DNA of 6,404 nucleotides from Methylococcales bacterium (GTDB lineage Bacteria; Pseudomonadota; Gammaproteobacteria; Methylococcales; Methylomonadaceae). The stretch is from contig JAGLEW010000024.1 in assembly GCA_023144875.1 (NCBI GenBank), positions 1 through 6,404 on the forward strand, read 5' to 3'. The position numbers and the translations under genes are program-made. Below the pieces are notes generated by a model, which was given only the letters and a program-made list of their open reading frames with translations, searched no databases and was not told the origin of the DNA. Shown piece after piece: positions 1-6,183 of the stretch. Each line of letters opens with the position of its first letter. The first letter of the stretch is position 1.

Positions 1-143
1 AAATTGCAGTGAAAGTATACCCGTTGCCTTTGGTTAACGCATTAAAAAATACACAGATTTTATGTGATGAGTGTTGTTTCAATGCTAGCTAATCGAAATT
101 CAGAGGTGCTTGCTGTTATCGCATGAGTTCAGAGCGCTTTAAT

Positions 144-171
144 TTGACCTCTTTGATTGATTTGCTAAAAT
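144..171 (+). promoter_or_regulatory. Predicted sigma70-type promoter with extended -10, upstream of the Rpn-like gene
   Basis: A -35 hexamer TTGACC (144-149, 5 of 6 matches to consensus) is followed after 16 nt by TAAAAT (166-171, 5 of 6 matches). TGC lies immediately before it (163-165), giving an extended -10. Transcription would begin near 178, leaving a leader of about 60 nt that contains the hairpin at 185-205. This is the best promoter match I see in the window. The call is from sequence only, and AT-rich DNA produces chance matches. Confidence 0.5.
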
Positions 172-184
172 TAAATTCCGTATT

Positions 185-205
185 TGTTGGGATTCAAACC
201 CAGCA
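185..205 (+). other. Hairpin in the predicted 5' leader of the Rpn-like gene
   Basis: TGTTGGG (185-191) can pair with CCCAGCA (199-205) through 7 bp including one G-U, around a 7-nt loop. It is followed by an A-run, not a T-run, so it is not a normal Rho-independent terminator in either direction. It would lie a few bases from the predicted transcript 5' end, where such hairpins can stabilise mRNA. That role is inference. Confidence 0.35.
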
Positions 206-241
206 AAAAATTATAATGTTATTCTTAAATAAATCAAAAAC

Positions 242-1177
242 ATGAGCTTAATGATAAAAGATAAATACATTGATCCCTTTACCGATTTTGGCTTTAAGCA
301 TATTTTTGGTAAGGAAAAAAATAAACGCTTTTTAATCAGTTTTTTAAATGATGTTTTAGCCTTGGATGAAAAAATTGTTGATATTCGTTACCGAAATTTA
401 GAAAAATTAGGACTGAATATTATTGATCGAAACGCTATTTTTGATGTTTTTTGCACCGATGAAAAAGATAATAATTTTATTGTTGAATTACAACGTTCTA
501 AACAAAAATATTTTAAAGATCGAAGCCTTTATTATACGTCGTTCCCGATTCAAGAGCAGTCCAAAAAAGGTGATTGGGATTATCGCTTAACGCCTATTTA
601 TTTTATTGGTATTTTGGAGTTTACCTTTGATGATATGCGCCTTAAAGAAAATCGACAGGATGATAAATATTTAACCAAAGTACAGTTATTTGATTGTGAT
701 GAAAAAGCGGTGTTTTACGATAAATTAACTTATTACTATCTGGAAATGCCTAAGTTTCGGAAAAAAGAAGAGGAACTTGCCACCCATTTGGATTACTGGC
801 TGTACTATTTAAATAATTTAACTGATATGACTCATATTCCTACCATTTTTAAACAAGATGAGGTGTTACAAGAAGCCTTTGATGTCGCTGAATTTTTGGC
901 GCTGGGAAAAGATGAACAGTTTTCTTATCAACAGGATGTGAAAGCACGTTGGGATAATAAAGCCTGTTTAGATTATGCCATTGAAACAGGTTTTGACAAA
1001 GGTATGGAAGAAGGCATAGAAAAAGGCATAGAAAAAGGCATGGAGAAAGGGATAGAGCAGGGTATGGAAAAAGCAAAAAAAGAAAACGTGAAAGCAATGA
1101 TAGAAAAAGGATTAAGTTTAGACTTAATTTCTGAAATAATGGGGATGTCGATAGAGAAACTAAAAGCCGATAATTAA
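242..1177 (+). CDS. Rpn family recombination-promoting nuclease / putative transposase (PD-(D/E)XK superfamily)
   Basis: The 311-residue product matches the Rpn/PDDEXK_2 family (PF12784, often labelled 'putative transposase'). Characterised E. coli Rpn proteins are DNA endonucleases that promote RecA-independent recombination, and later work links the family to phage defence. The N-terminus has the family hallmark DPFTDFGFKHIFG (residues 11-23). The probable metal-binding core is D68 in IFDVF, followed by E82-x-Q84 in VELQRSK. The C-terminus has seven G-x-x-x tetrapeptides (residues 250-277), then a Lys-rich helix and the common tail with GLSLDLISEIMGMS. No Shine-Dalgarno precedes the ATG at 242. 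An ATG at 251 (MIKDKYID) has a weak GAG four bases upstream and fits the usual family start equally well. The gene is visibly more AT-rich than its neighbours and stands alone, convergent with purB, which fits an acquired accessory gene. It appears intact. No transposon ends are seen, so transposition itself is unsupported. Confidence 0.88.
   Translation: MSLMIKDKYIDPFTDFGFKHIFGKEKNKRFLISFLNDVLALDEKIVDIRYRNLEKLGLNIIDRNAIFDVFCTDEKDNNFIVELQRSKQKYFKDRSLYYTSFPIQEQSKKGDWDYRLTPIYFIGILEFTFDDMRLKENRQDDKYLTKVQLFDCDEKAVFYDKLTYYYLEMPKFRKKEEELATHLDYWLYYLNNLTDMTHIPTIFKQDEVLQEAFDVAEFLALGKDEQFSYQQDVKARWDNKACLDYAIETGFDKGMEEGIEKGIEKGMEKGIEQGMEKAKKENVKAMIEKGLSLDLISEIMGMSIEKLKADN
989..1072 (+). repeat. Seven in-frame 12-bp tandem repeats coding Gly-x-x-x units
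   Basis: Seven contiguous 12-bp units encode GFDK, GMEE, GIEK, GIEK, GMEK, GIEQ and GMEK. Units three and four (1013-1024 and 1025-1036) are identical (GGCATAGAAAAA) and the others differ by a few bases. The unit length is a multiple of three, so gain or loss of copies would change protein length without shifting the frame. Such Gly-x-x-x-Glu runs are common in the C-terminal region of this nuclease family and should form a charged helix. Confidence 0.9.
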
Positions 1178-1183
1178 GAACAG

Positions 1184-1221
1184 CCATCACCACTTTGGCA
1201 AATAAAAATTAGTGGTGATGG
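1184..1221. terminator. Hairpin between convergent Rpn-like gene and purB, possible bidirectional terminator
   Basis: CCATCACCACT (1184-1194) and AGTGGTGATGG (1211-1221) form a perfect 11-bp stem around a 16-nt AT-rich loop. It sits in the 64-nt gap between two convergent stop codons, the usual place for a shared terminator. Neither side has a proper T-run directly after the stem, so termination strength is uncertain. It could act mainly as a 3'-end stabilising structure. Confidence 0.5.
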
Positions 1222-1241
1222 ATAACTATCTACAATAGGTT

Positions 1242-2609
1242 TTATGGTAATTCCTGCGTCAATTTTTCCGCATAACCCGTATACGTATGAGGGGTTAAGG
1301 CGAGTAATTGGGCTTTGGCATCGTCTGGAATTTCCAAGCTTTGGACAAAAGTGTGTATGGTTTCGGCAGTGATGCGTTGACCACGGGTTAATTCTTTTAA
1401 TTTTTCATAGGGTTTTTCGATACCATAACGGCGCATCACGGTTTGTACGGGTTCGGCCAATACTTCCCAATTATGATCTAAATCGGCATTGATTATCTTA
1501 GGGTTTAATTCTAATTTTGACAGCCCTTTGAGGGTGGATTGCAAGGCTATGCTGGTGTGTGCTATGCCCACGCCAAGGTTTCGTAACACGGTGGAGTCGG
1601 TTAAATCGCGTTGCCAGCGTGAAATAGGGAGTTTTGTCGCTAAAAAGTTAAATAAAGCATTGGCGATGCCTAAATTGCCTTCGGAGTTTTCAAAATCAAT
1701 GGGGTTGACTTTATGTGGCATGGTGGATGAACCCACTTCGCCAGCGATGGTTTTTTGTTTGAAATAGCCTAATGATATGTAGCTCCAAATGTCGCGGTTA
1801 AAATCCAATAAAATGGTATTGAAACGCGAGAGAGCGTGAAAATATTCGGCAATGTAATCGTGTGGTTCAATTTGCGTGGTGTAGGGATTAAATTTCAAGC
1901 CTAAGGATTCCACAAAATTTTGGGAAAATTTGACCCAATCAACATCAGGGTAAGCGACGCTATGAGCATTATAATTACCGACCGCACCATTGATTTTACC
2001 TAATATTTCGACGTCTACAAATTGCTGTTGTTGACGTGCTAAACGCGCGACCGTATTGGCGAATTCTTTTCCCGTAGTGGTCGGAGTGGCGGATTGTCCG
2101 TGTGTGCGGGATAACATCGCTTGGGTGGCGGTTTGTTGAGCAATGGTTTTAATAGCGTCAGAACATTCGTTCATTTGTTCGGAGATAACCTTACGCCCTG
2201 TGGTGAGCATCAGACCATAGGCTAAATTATTAATGTCTTCCGAGGTGCAGGCAAAATGAAAAAACTCATTAATACTATGCAGTTCTGCGCAATCCGCTAT
2301 TTTTTCTTTTAAAAAATATTCCACTGCTTTTACATCATGATTGGTGGTACGTTCGATGGTTTTAACACGTAACGCATCCTCTTCTGAAAAATCAGACACT
2401 AACTGGTCTAATAATTGATTGGCTTTTTGACTAAAGGTCGGTACTTCTTTAATGCTGGCATGATTTGATAACGCCTGTAGCCAACGGACTTCCACTTCCA
2501 CTCGATAATGAATCAAACCATATTCGCTAAAAATAGGCTGTAAGGCGGTGACTTTAGAATGATAACGACCATCAATGGGAGAGATTGCGGTTAAGGCAGA
2601 TTGAGACAT
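1242..2609 (-). CDS. purB: Adenylosuccinate lyase
   Basis: This 455-residue cytoplasmic enzyme, one residue shorter than E. coli PurB, acts twice in purine synthesis: it releases fumarate from SAICAR to give AICAR and from adenylosuccinate to give AMP. It belongs to the fumarase/aspartase superfamily, whose members are homotetramers with active sites built from several subunits. The family signature GSSTMPHKVNP lies at 293-303, with S294 matching the catalytic Ser295 of E. coli. H170 in SRTHGQ matches catalytic His171. TSEDINN (122-128) and KTIERTTNHDVKAVEY (83-98) are also present. The N-terminal SALTAISPIDGRY aligns with the E. coli start and supports the chosen ATG, although the leader has no clear Shine-Dalgarno. 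One oddity is Ser173 where the loop normally reads THGQPATP. The gene is divergent from serA and convergent with the Rpn-like gene. Confidence 0.97.
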   Translation of the reverse strand: MSQSALTAISPIDGRYHSKVTALQPIFSEYGLIHYRVEVEVRWLQALSNHASIKEVPTFSQKANQLLDQLVSDFSEEDALRVKTIERTTNHDVKAVEYFLKEKIADCAELHSINEFFHFACTSEDINNLAYGLMLTTGRKVISEQMNECSDAIKTIAQQTATQAMLSRTHGQSATPTTTGKEFANTVARLARQQQQFVDVEILGKINGAVGNYNAHSVAYPDVDWVKFSQNFVESLGLKFNPYTTQIEPHDYIAEYFHALSRFNTILLDFNRDIWSYISLGYFKQKTIAGEVGSSTMPHKVNPIDFENSEGNLGIANALFNFLATKLPISRWQRDLTDSTVLRNLGVGIAHTSIALQSTLKGLSKLELNPKIINADLDHNWEVLAEPVQTVMRRYGIEKPYEKLKELTRGQRITAETIHTFVQSLEIPDDAKAQLLALTPHTYTGYAEKLTQELP

Positions 2610-2731
2610 AGTGTGTGCGTGTTTTTTAAGTGTGAAGGTGCATGAAAAACGCTATTTTAACCTAAATAAGACGGTTTTTATAAAGTCTGGTAATCTATGC
2701 CTTTTATTTTTTTAATTAACATTCATACGTC
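2610..2731. promoter_or_regulatory. Divergent purB-serA promoter region
   Basis: This 122-nt AT-rich gap separates the two divergent start codons and must hold both promoters unless they lie inside the coding regions. On the + strand TATAAA (2679-2684) is a possible serA -10, with only a poor -35 (TTTAAC, 2656-2661). On the - strand TAAAAT (complement of 2654-2659) is a possible purB -10, also without a good -35. I do not see a convincing purine-repressor palindrome. Neither gene has a clear ribosome binding site here. Confidence 0.4.
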
Positions 2732-4315
2732 ATGAAAAAGATTCTTATTTCCGATAAATTAGCCGATGCTGGTATTAACTTTTTAAATGAGCAAGAGGGC
2801 ATTCAAATCCATATTGATACGGGGTTAAATGAAGACCAGCTCTGTGAGATTATCGGCGATTACGATGCGTTATTAATTCGCAGTAATACTAAAGTAACGC
2901 CAAAGGTTTTAAAAGCGGCGACTAATTTAAAAGTGATTGGTCGGGCGGGGATTGGGGTGGATAATGTCGATGTCGCGGCGGCCACCGAGCAGGGGATTAT
3001 TGTCATGAACACTCCCGATGCCAATGCAACTACGACCGCCGAACTTGCGATTGCGCATTTATTTTCGTTAAGCCGTTTATTGCCGCGTGCCAATGCGTCT
3101 GTACGTGCAGGAAAATGGGAAAAAGCGAAGTTTATGGGCAAAGAAGTGTCGCATAAAACCTTGGCAATTTTAGGGTTTGGAACCATTGGTCGTATTGTGG
3201 CACAGCGTGGTGTGGGTTTAAGAATGCGCGTGATTGCGTATGATCCCTTTGTAACGGCGGATGTGTTTGAACAAATGGGTGCGGAATCGGTCAGCTTAGA
3301 GGAATTGGTGGCACAAGCGGATTATTTAACCTTGCATTGTCCGATGATGGAAAAAACACGTGGCATTATTGGTGTGAAAGAATTGGCGGCGATGAAAAAA
3401 TCAGCGATGTTGATTAACTGTGCGCGTGGGGGCTTGGTGGATGAAAAAGCATTGTATGATGCGTTAAAATCGGGTGAAATTGCCGCCGCCGCCTTGGATG
3501 TGTTTGAGCAAGAACCTCCGAAAGAATCGCCTTTGTTTGAATTAGATACGATGAATTTTACGCCGCATTTAGGGGCATCGACTCAAGAAGCGCAAGTGGC
3601 AGTGAGTGTGGAAATTGCCCGTCAAGCGGTGACATTTTTGAACACGGGTGAAGCCATTAATGCGTTGAACTTGCCGCGTTTATCGGCGGAAGAGTTGAAA
3701 AAATCCCAACAATTTATGAATTTGGCCAATATTTTGGGTAAAGTCGTGGTGGCCTTAGCGGATAAACCTATTGAGCGTCTGGAGGTAGTGATTTCAGGGA
3801 AAGCATCTGAACTTGAAGTAAGACCGATTTCGGTGGAAGCATTGGTTGGAATTTTTGCAGGGCAATTATCCACCCCCGTCAATCGTGTGAATGCTGAAAA
3901 TATTGCGAAACGTCAGGGCGTTTCATTGGTTGAAACTAAAAGTTCTGAAACGCAAAGTTATTTATCAGTTTTAAAATTGGTAGGTCATTATGCGGATAAA
4001 TCAGTGACGGTCGAAGGCACTTTGCTTGGAGGTTGTAGTCCACGCTTAATTAGTATTAATCAGTTTGATGTGGAAGTCGTGCCTGAAGGCATTTTATTAG
4101 TGACACGCCATGATGATAAGCCGGGTGTGATTGCCGCGATTGGTAGTGTTTTAGGGGCGGCAAATATTAATATTACTCGTATGGAAGTGGGGATGGGTGT
4201 TGATTGTGAGCAAGCGATGGCATTGATTAATATCTCAACACCATTAAATGAAGCTTTATTTACGGAGCTTTGTGCGATTCCTGCCGTAGACAGCGCTACG
4301 CAAATTTGTTTGTAA
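2732..4315 (+). CDS. serA: D-3-phosphoglycerate dehydrogenase, long form with C-terminal ACT domain
   Basis: This enzyme oxidises 3-phosphoglycerate to 3-phosphohydroxypyruvate with NAD, the first committed step of serine synthesis, in the cytoplasm. Residues 1 to about 310 form the D-2-hydroxyacid dehydrogenase core. It contains the substrate loop LIRSNTKV (48-55), RAGIGVDNVD (71-80), the Rossmann motif GFGTIG (148-153), acidic D171 for NAD binding, R232 in NCARGG, E261 in FEQEP and H279 in TPHLGAST, which give the Arg-Glu-His catalytic set. Residues of about 315-450 are the intervening (ASB) domain, and about 455-527 are an ACT domain with RHDDKPGVIAAIG. At 527 residues this is the long form found in Mycobacterium and Bacillus, not the roughly 410-residue E. 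coli type. ACT domains of this enzyme commonly mediate serine feedback, so that is likely but unproven here. No Shine-Dalgarno is visible; the start is set by the conserved N-terminal KKILISDKL. Confidence 0.97.
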   Translation: MKKILISDKLADAGINFLNEQEGIQIHIDTGLNEDQLCEIIGDYDALLIRSNTKVTPKVLKAATNLKVIGRAGIGVDNVDVAAATEQGIIVMNTPDANATTTAELAIAHLFSLSRLLPRANASVRAGKWEKAKFMGKEVSHKTLAILGFGTIGRIVAQRGVGLRMRVIAYDPFVTADVFEQMGAESVSLEELVAQADYLTLHCPMMEKTRGIIGVKELAAMKKSAMLINCARGGLVDEKALYDALKSGEIAAAALDVFEQEPPKESPLFELDTMNFTPHLGASTQEAQVAVSVEIARQAVTFLNTGEAINALNLPRLSAEELKKSQQFMNLANILGKVVVALADKPIERLEVVISGKASELEVRPISVEALVGIFAGQLSTPVNRVNAENIAKRQGVSLVETKSSETQSYLSVLKLVGHYADKSVTVEGTLLGGCSPRLISINQFDVEVVPEGILLVTRHDDKPGVIAAIGSVLGAANINITRMEVGMGVDCEQAMALINISTPLNEALFTELCAIPAVDSATQICL

Positions 4316-4347
4316 GCGATTAAAATACAGTAAAGGCGTGGGATTTT

Positions 4348-4363
4348 TTCACTCTCAAGTGAA
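4348..4363. other. Small perfect hairpin after serA
   Basis: TTCACT (4348-4353) and AGTGAA (4358-4363) make a 6-bp stem with a CTCA tetraloop. The T-run (4344-4349) precedes or overlaps the left arm instead of following the hairpin, so it is not a canonical terminator for serA. Transcription may therefore continue into the protease gene. The role is unknown. Confidence 0.35.
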
Positions 4364-4406
4364 CAGTTACGTTAAAATAATTAACAGTTTTCAATTTTGT
4401 TCTTAA

Positions 4407-4411
4407 AAGGA
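4407..4411 (+). promoter_or_regulatory. Ribosome binding site that decides the start of the M48 protease gene
   Basis: AAGGA here lies 8 nt before the ATG at 4420 but only 2 nt before the ATG at 4414. The downstream ATG is therefore the better start, giving a signal peptide that begins MFIKKG. It is the only clear Shine-Dalgarno in front of any of the five complete genes in the window. Confidence 0.7.
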
Positions 4412-4419
4412 TAATGACT

Positions 4420-5208
4420 ATGTTTATTAAAAAAGGGCTGGTCTTTTTAGTCAGTTGTTTATTAGCGGCCTGTGCAACAGGGCCTGGTGGTCGAAATCAA
4501 GTGGCATTTTTACCCGATGCTGAAGTGAATCAAATGGGTGAGCAGGCATTTGAAGATTTGAAAAACAAAACGGCGGTTAGTCGAGATGGTCGTGCGAATG
4601 ATTTTGTAAAATGCGTGGCGAATGCAGTCATTCAGAAAGTCGGTGGGCGCTGGGAAGTGGTGGTTTTTGATGATCCTTCGTTAAATGCGTTCGCCTTACC
4701 TGGTAATAAAATTGGCGTGTATATGGGATTGATTGATTTAGTAGATAATCAAGGTCAGTTAGCCACTGTTATTGGTCATGAAATTGGTCATGTATTAGCC
4801 CGTCATAGTAACGAGCGTTTATCTCAAGAAGCCTTAGTTAAACAAGGGATGAGTGTGGTTGGTGCGGTTGCTGCACCGCAATCGGCATTGGGACAATTAG
4901 GGGTAAATGCATTAGGTATAGGGGCGCAATATGGTTTATTGTTACCTTATAGTCGTAAGCATGAAACGGAAGCTGATATTATTGGGATGGATTTTATGTC
5001 TGAGGCAGGTTTTGATCCCAAAGAGAGTGTTAATTTATGGCGAAAAATGGCACAAGCCAGCCGTGGAAGACAACAATCGCCTGAATTTATGTCAACCCAT
5101 CCCGCCCATGCAACGCGTATTGAAAAGATGACAGAGTATTTACCGAAAGCGTTGCAAAAATATAATCGAGCTATTAGCTCAGGTGTACAACCTAATTGCA
5201 CCAAATAA
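4420..5208 (+). CDS. M48 family zinc metalloprotease, outer-membrane lipoprotein (LoiP/BepA-like)
   Basis: This is a 262-residue predicted envelope protease (264 if started at 4414), close to E. coli LoiP in length. Numbered from 4420, a basic N-terminus and hydrophobic stretch lead to the lipobox LLAAC, with Cys18 as the lipidation site. The next residue is Ala, not Asp, which favours sorting to the outer membrane. The zinc motif HEIGH gives H120, E121 and H124, and the third ligand is E182 in ETEAD, followed by conserved D186. STHPAHATRI places H227 where BepA has its regulatory 'His switch'. There is no C-terminal TPR domain as in BepA, so it is the short single-domain type. Relatives degrade misfolded or stalled outer-membrane proteins; the substrate here is unknown. 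The mature protein has two further cysteines, C65 and C260, which could form a disulfide. It precedes dapD by 27 nt. No specific gene name is assigned because several paralogues share this architecture. Confidence 0.92.
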   Translation: MFIKKGLVFLVSCLLAACATGPGGRNQVAFLPDAEVNQMGEQAFEDLKNKTAVSRDGRANDFVKCVANAVIQKVGGRWEVVVFDDPSLNAFALPGNKIGVYMGLIDLVDNQGQLATVIGHEIGHVLARHSNERLSQEALVKQGMSVVGAVAAPQSALGQLGVNALGIGAQYGLLLPYSRKHETEADIIGMDFMSEAGFDPKESVNLWRKMAQASRGRQQSPEFMSTHPAHATRIEKMTEYLPKALQKYNRAISSGVQPNCTK

Positions 5209-5235
5209 CTTTTAAACTTTTAAAATTAAATACTT

Positions 5236-6054
5236 ATGAAAGAACTAGAAAAAATTATTAATGATTCATTTGAGAATCGTGCTGATATTACGCCTGAAGG
5301 GGTGGGTGCTGAATTACGTGAAGCCATTGAAGCATCAATTAATTTACTCGATAGCGGTCAAGCGCGTGTTGCTGAAAAAATTGAAGGTGAATGGATTGTC
5401 AATCAGTGGTTAAAAAAAGCGGTATTGTTATCGTTTAGAATCAATGAAAATCGTGTCATGGATGGCGGTGCGAATCGTTATTACGATAAAGTTGAAACTA
5501 AATTTGGGGCGTATACCCCTGAGGATTTTGTGAAAGCAGGGATTCGCGTGGTTCCTAATGCGAATGCACGTCATGGTTCTTATATCGCGCCGAATACCGT
5601 GCTTATGCCGTCGTATGTGAATATTGGAGCGTATGTTGATAGTGGTACGATGGTTGATACATGGGTAACGGTTGGGTCTTGCGCTCAAATTGGTAAAAAT
5701 GTGCATTTATCAGGCGGCGTGGGTATCGGTGGTGTGTTAGAGCCTTTACAAGCAGGGCCTACAATTATTGAAGATAACTGTTTTATCGGCGCGCGTTCTG
5801 AAGTGGTGGAAGGCGTGATTGTGGAAGCGGGTTCGGTGATTTCAATGGGGGTTTATATTGGTCAAAGTACCAAGATATTTAACCGCATGACAGGTGAAAT
5901 TACGTATGGACGTATTCCCGCTGGTTCGGTGGTGGTGTCGGGGAATTTACCGTCTAAAGATGGCTCGCACAGTTTGTATTGTGCGGTGATTATTAAACAG
6001 GTGGATGAAAGAACTCGGAGTAAAACAGGGCTTAATGAGTTGTTACGTGACTAA
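5236..6054 (+). CDS. dapD: 2,3,4,5-tetrahydropyridine-2,6-dicarboxylate N-succinyltransferase
   Basis: DapD transfers succinyl from succinyl-CoA to tetrahydrodipicolinate in the succinylase branch of the diaminopimelate pathway, supplying lysine and meso-diaminopimelate for peptidoglycan. It is a cytoplasmic trimer. The 272-residue product is collinear with E. coli DapD (274): an alpha-helical N-terminal domain (about 1-100), then a left-handed beta-helix of hexapeptide repeats (about 103-230), including VLMPSYVNIGAYVD and CAQIGKNVHLSGGVGIGG, and a C-terminal strand region ending in LNELLRD. D141 and E189, the residues proposed as catalytic in the family, are both present. The start aligns with the E. 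coli N-terminus (KELEKIINDSFENRADITP versus QQLQNIIETAFERRAEITP), even though the AT-rich 27-nt leader has no Shine-Dalgarno. It is probably transcribed with the upstream protease gene, and transcription ends at the hairpin at 6184-6219. Confidence 0.98.
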   Translation: MKELEKIINDSFENRADITPEGVGAELREAIEASINLLDSGQARVAEKIEGEWIVNQWLKKAVLLSFRINENRVMDGGANRYYDKVETKFGAYTPEDFVKAGIRVVPNANARHGSYIAPNTVLMPSYVNIGAYVDSGTMVDTWVTVGSCAQIGKNVHLSGGVGIGGVLEPLQAGPTIIEDNCFIGARSEVVEGVIVEAGSVISMGVYIGQSTKIFNRMTGEITYGRIPAGSVVVSGNLPSKDGSHSLYCAVIIKQVDERTRSKTGLNELLRD

Positions 6055-6059
6055 GAAAC

Positions 6060-6150
6060 GAGCATGAAATAACTTCGACAACTTGATTGAAAAAATTTGA
6101 TCATTCAAGGCTTATATTTTCAAGTTGCATGACTTAATTTGTGCATGCTC
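6060..6150. repeat. Nested inverted repeats in the dapD-ilvC gap
   Basis: Outer arms GAGCATG (6060-6066) and CATGCTC (6144-6150) pair perfectly. Inside them CAACTTG (6079-6085) and CAAGTTG (6121-6127) also pair perfectly. An alternative inner hairpin is CTTGATTGA (6082-6090) with TCATTCAAG (6101-6109), with one mismatch. The 91-nt block could fold into a closed structured RNA, or could be the remnant of a small inverted-repeat element. It contains no convincing ORF, tRNA T-loop or T-run. Function unknown. Confidence 0.4.
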
Positions 6151-6183
6151 CTAAGGAATAAGGCGTTAATAATATCCAAAACG

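Noticed and set aside
3..92. Open frame from the left edge (29 codons ending in ...CCFNAS), possibly the tail of an upstream gene
   Set aside because: It has no recognisable family motif, and an open run this short is expected by chance in one of six frames. Not supportable as a gene.
185..205. Resemblance to a tRNA T-arm (a TTCAAA-containing loop between G and C runs)
   Set aside because: The loop register is shifted by one base from the T-loop consensus and there is no acceptor stem, anticodon arm or CCA around it.
242..1177. Insertion sequence or mobile element built around the 'putative transposase' label
   Set aside because: No terminal inverted repeats or target-site duplication are visible around the gene. 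The family is better described as Rpn nuclease.
849..1193. Antisense open frame rich in Leu/Ser/Phe opposite the Rpn-like gene
   Set aside because: It arises from the Gly/Glu/Lys repeat codons read backwards, and overlaps a well-supported gene.
2610..2731. Purine repressor operator upstream of purB
   Set aside because: ACGCACACAC near the purB start only half resembles the E. coli PUR box and lacks the symmetric half.
4414..4419. ATG at 4414 as the start of the protease
   Set aside because: The AAGGA site would be only 2 nt away; the ATG at 4420 has proper 8-nt spacing and still gives a complete lipoprotein signal.
4931..5131. Overlapping + strand frame inside the M48 protease gene
   Set aside because: It is an out-of-frame shadow of a gene with clear catalytic motifs.
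6060..6150. tRNA-like gene, because the outer 7-bp stem resembles an acceptor stem
   Set aside because: No T-loop TTCRA motif, no D-arm or anticodon arm of proper size, and no CCA end.
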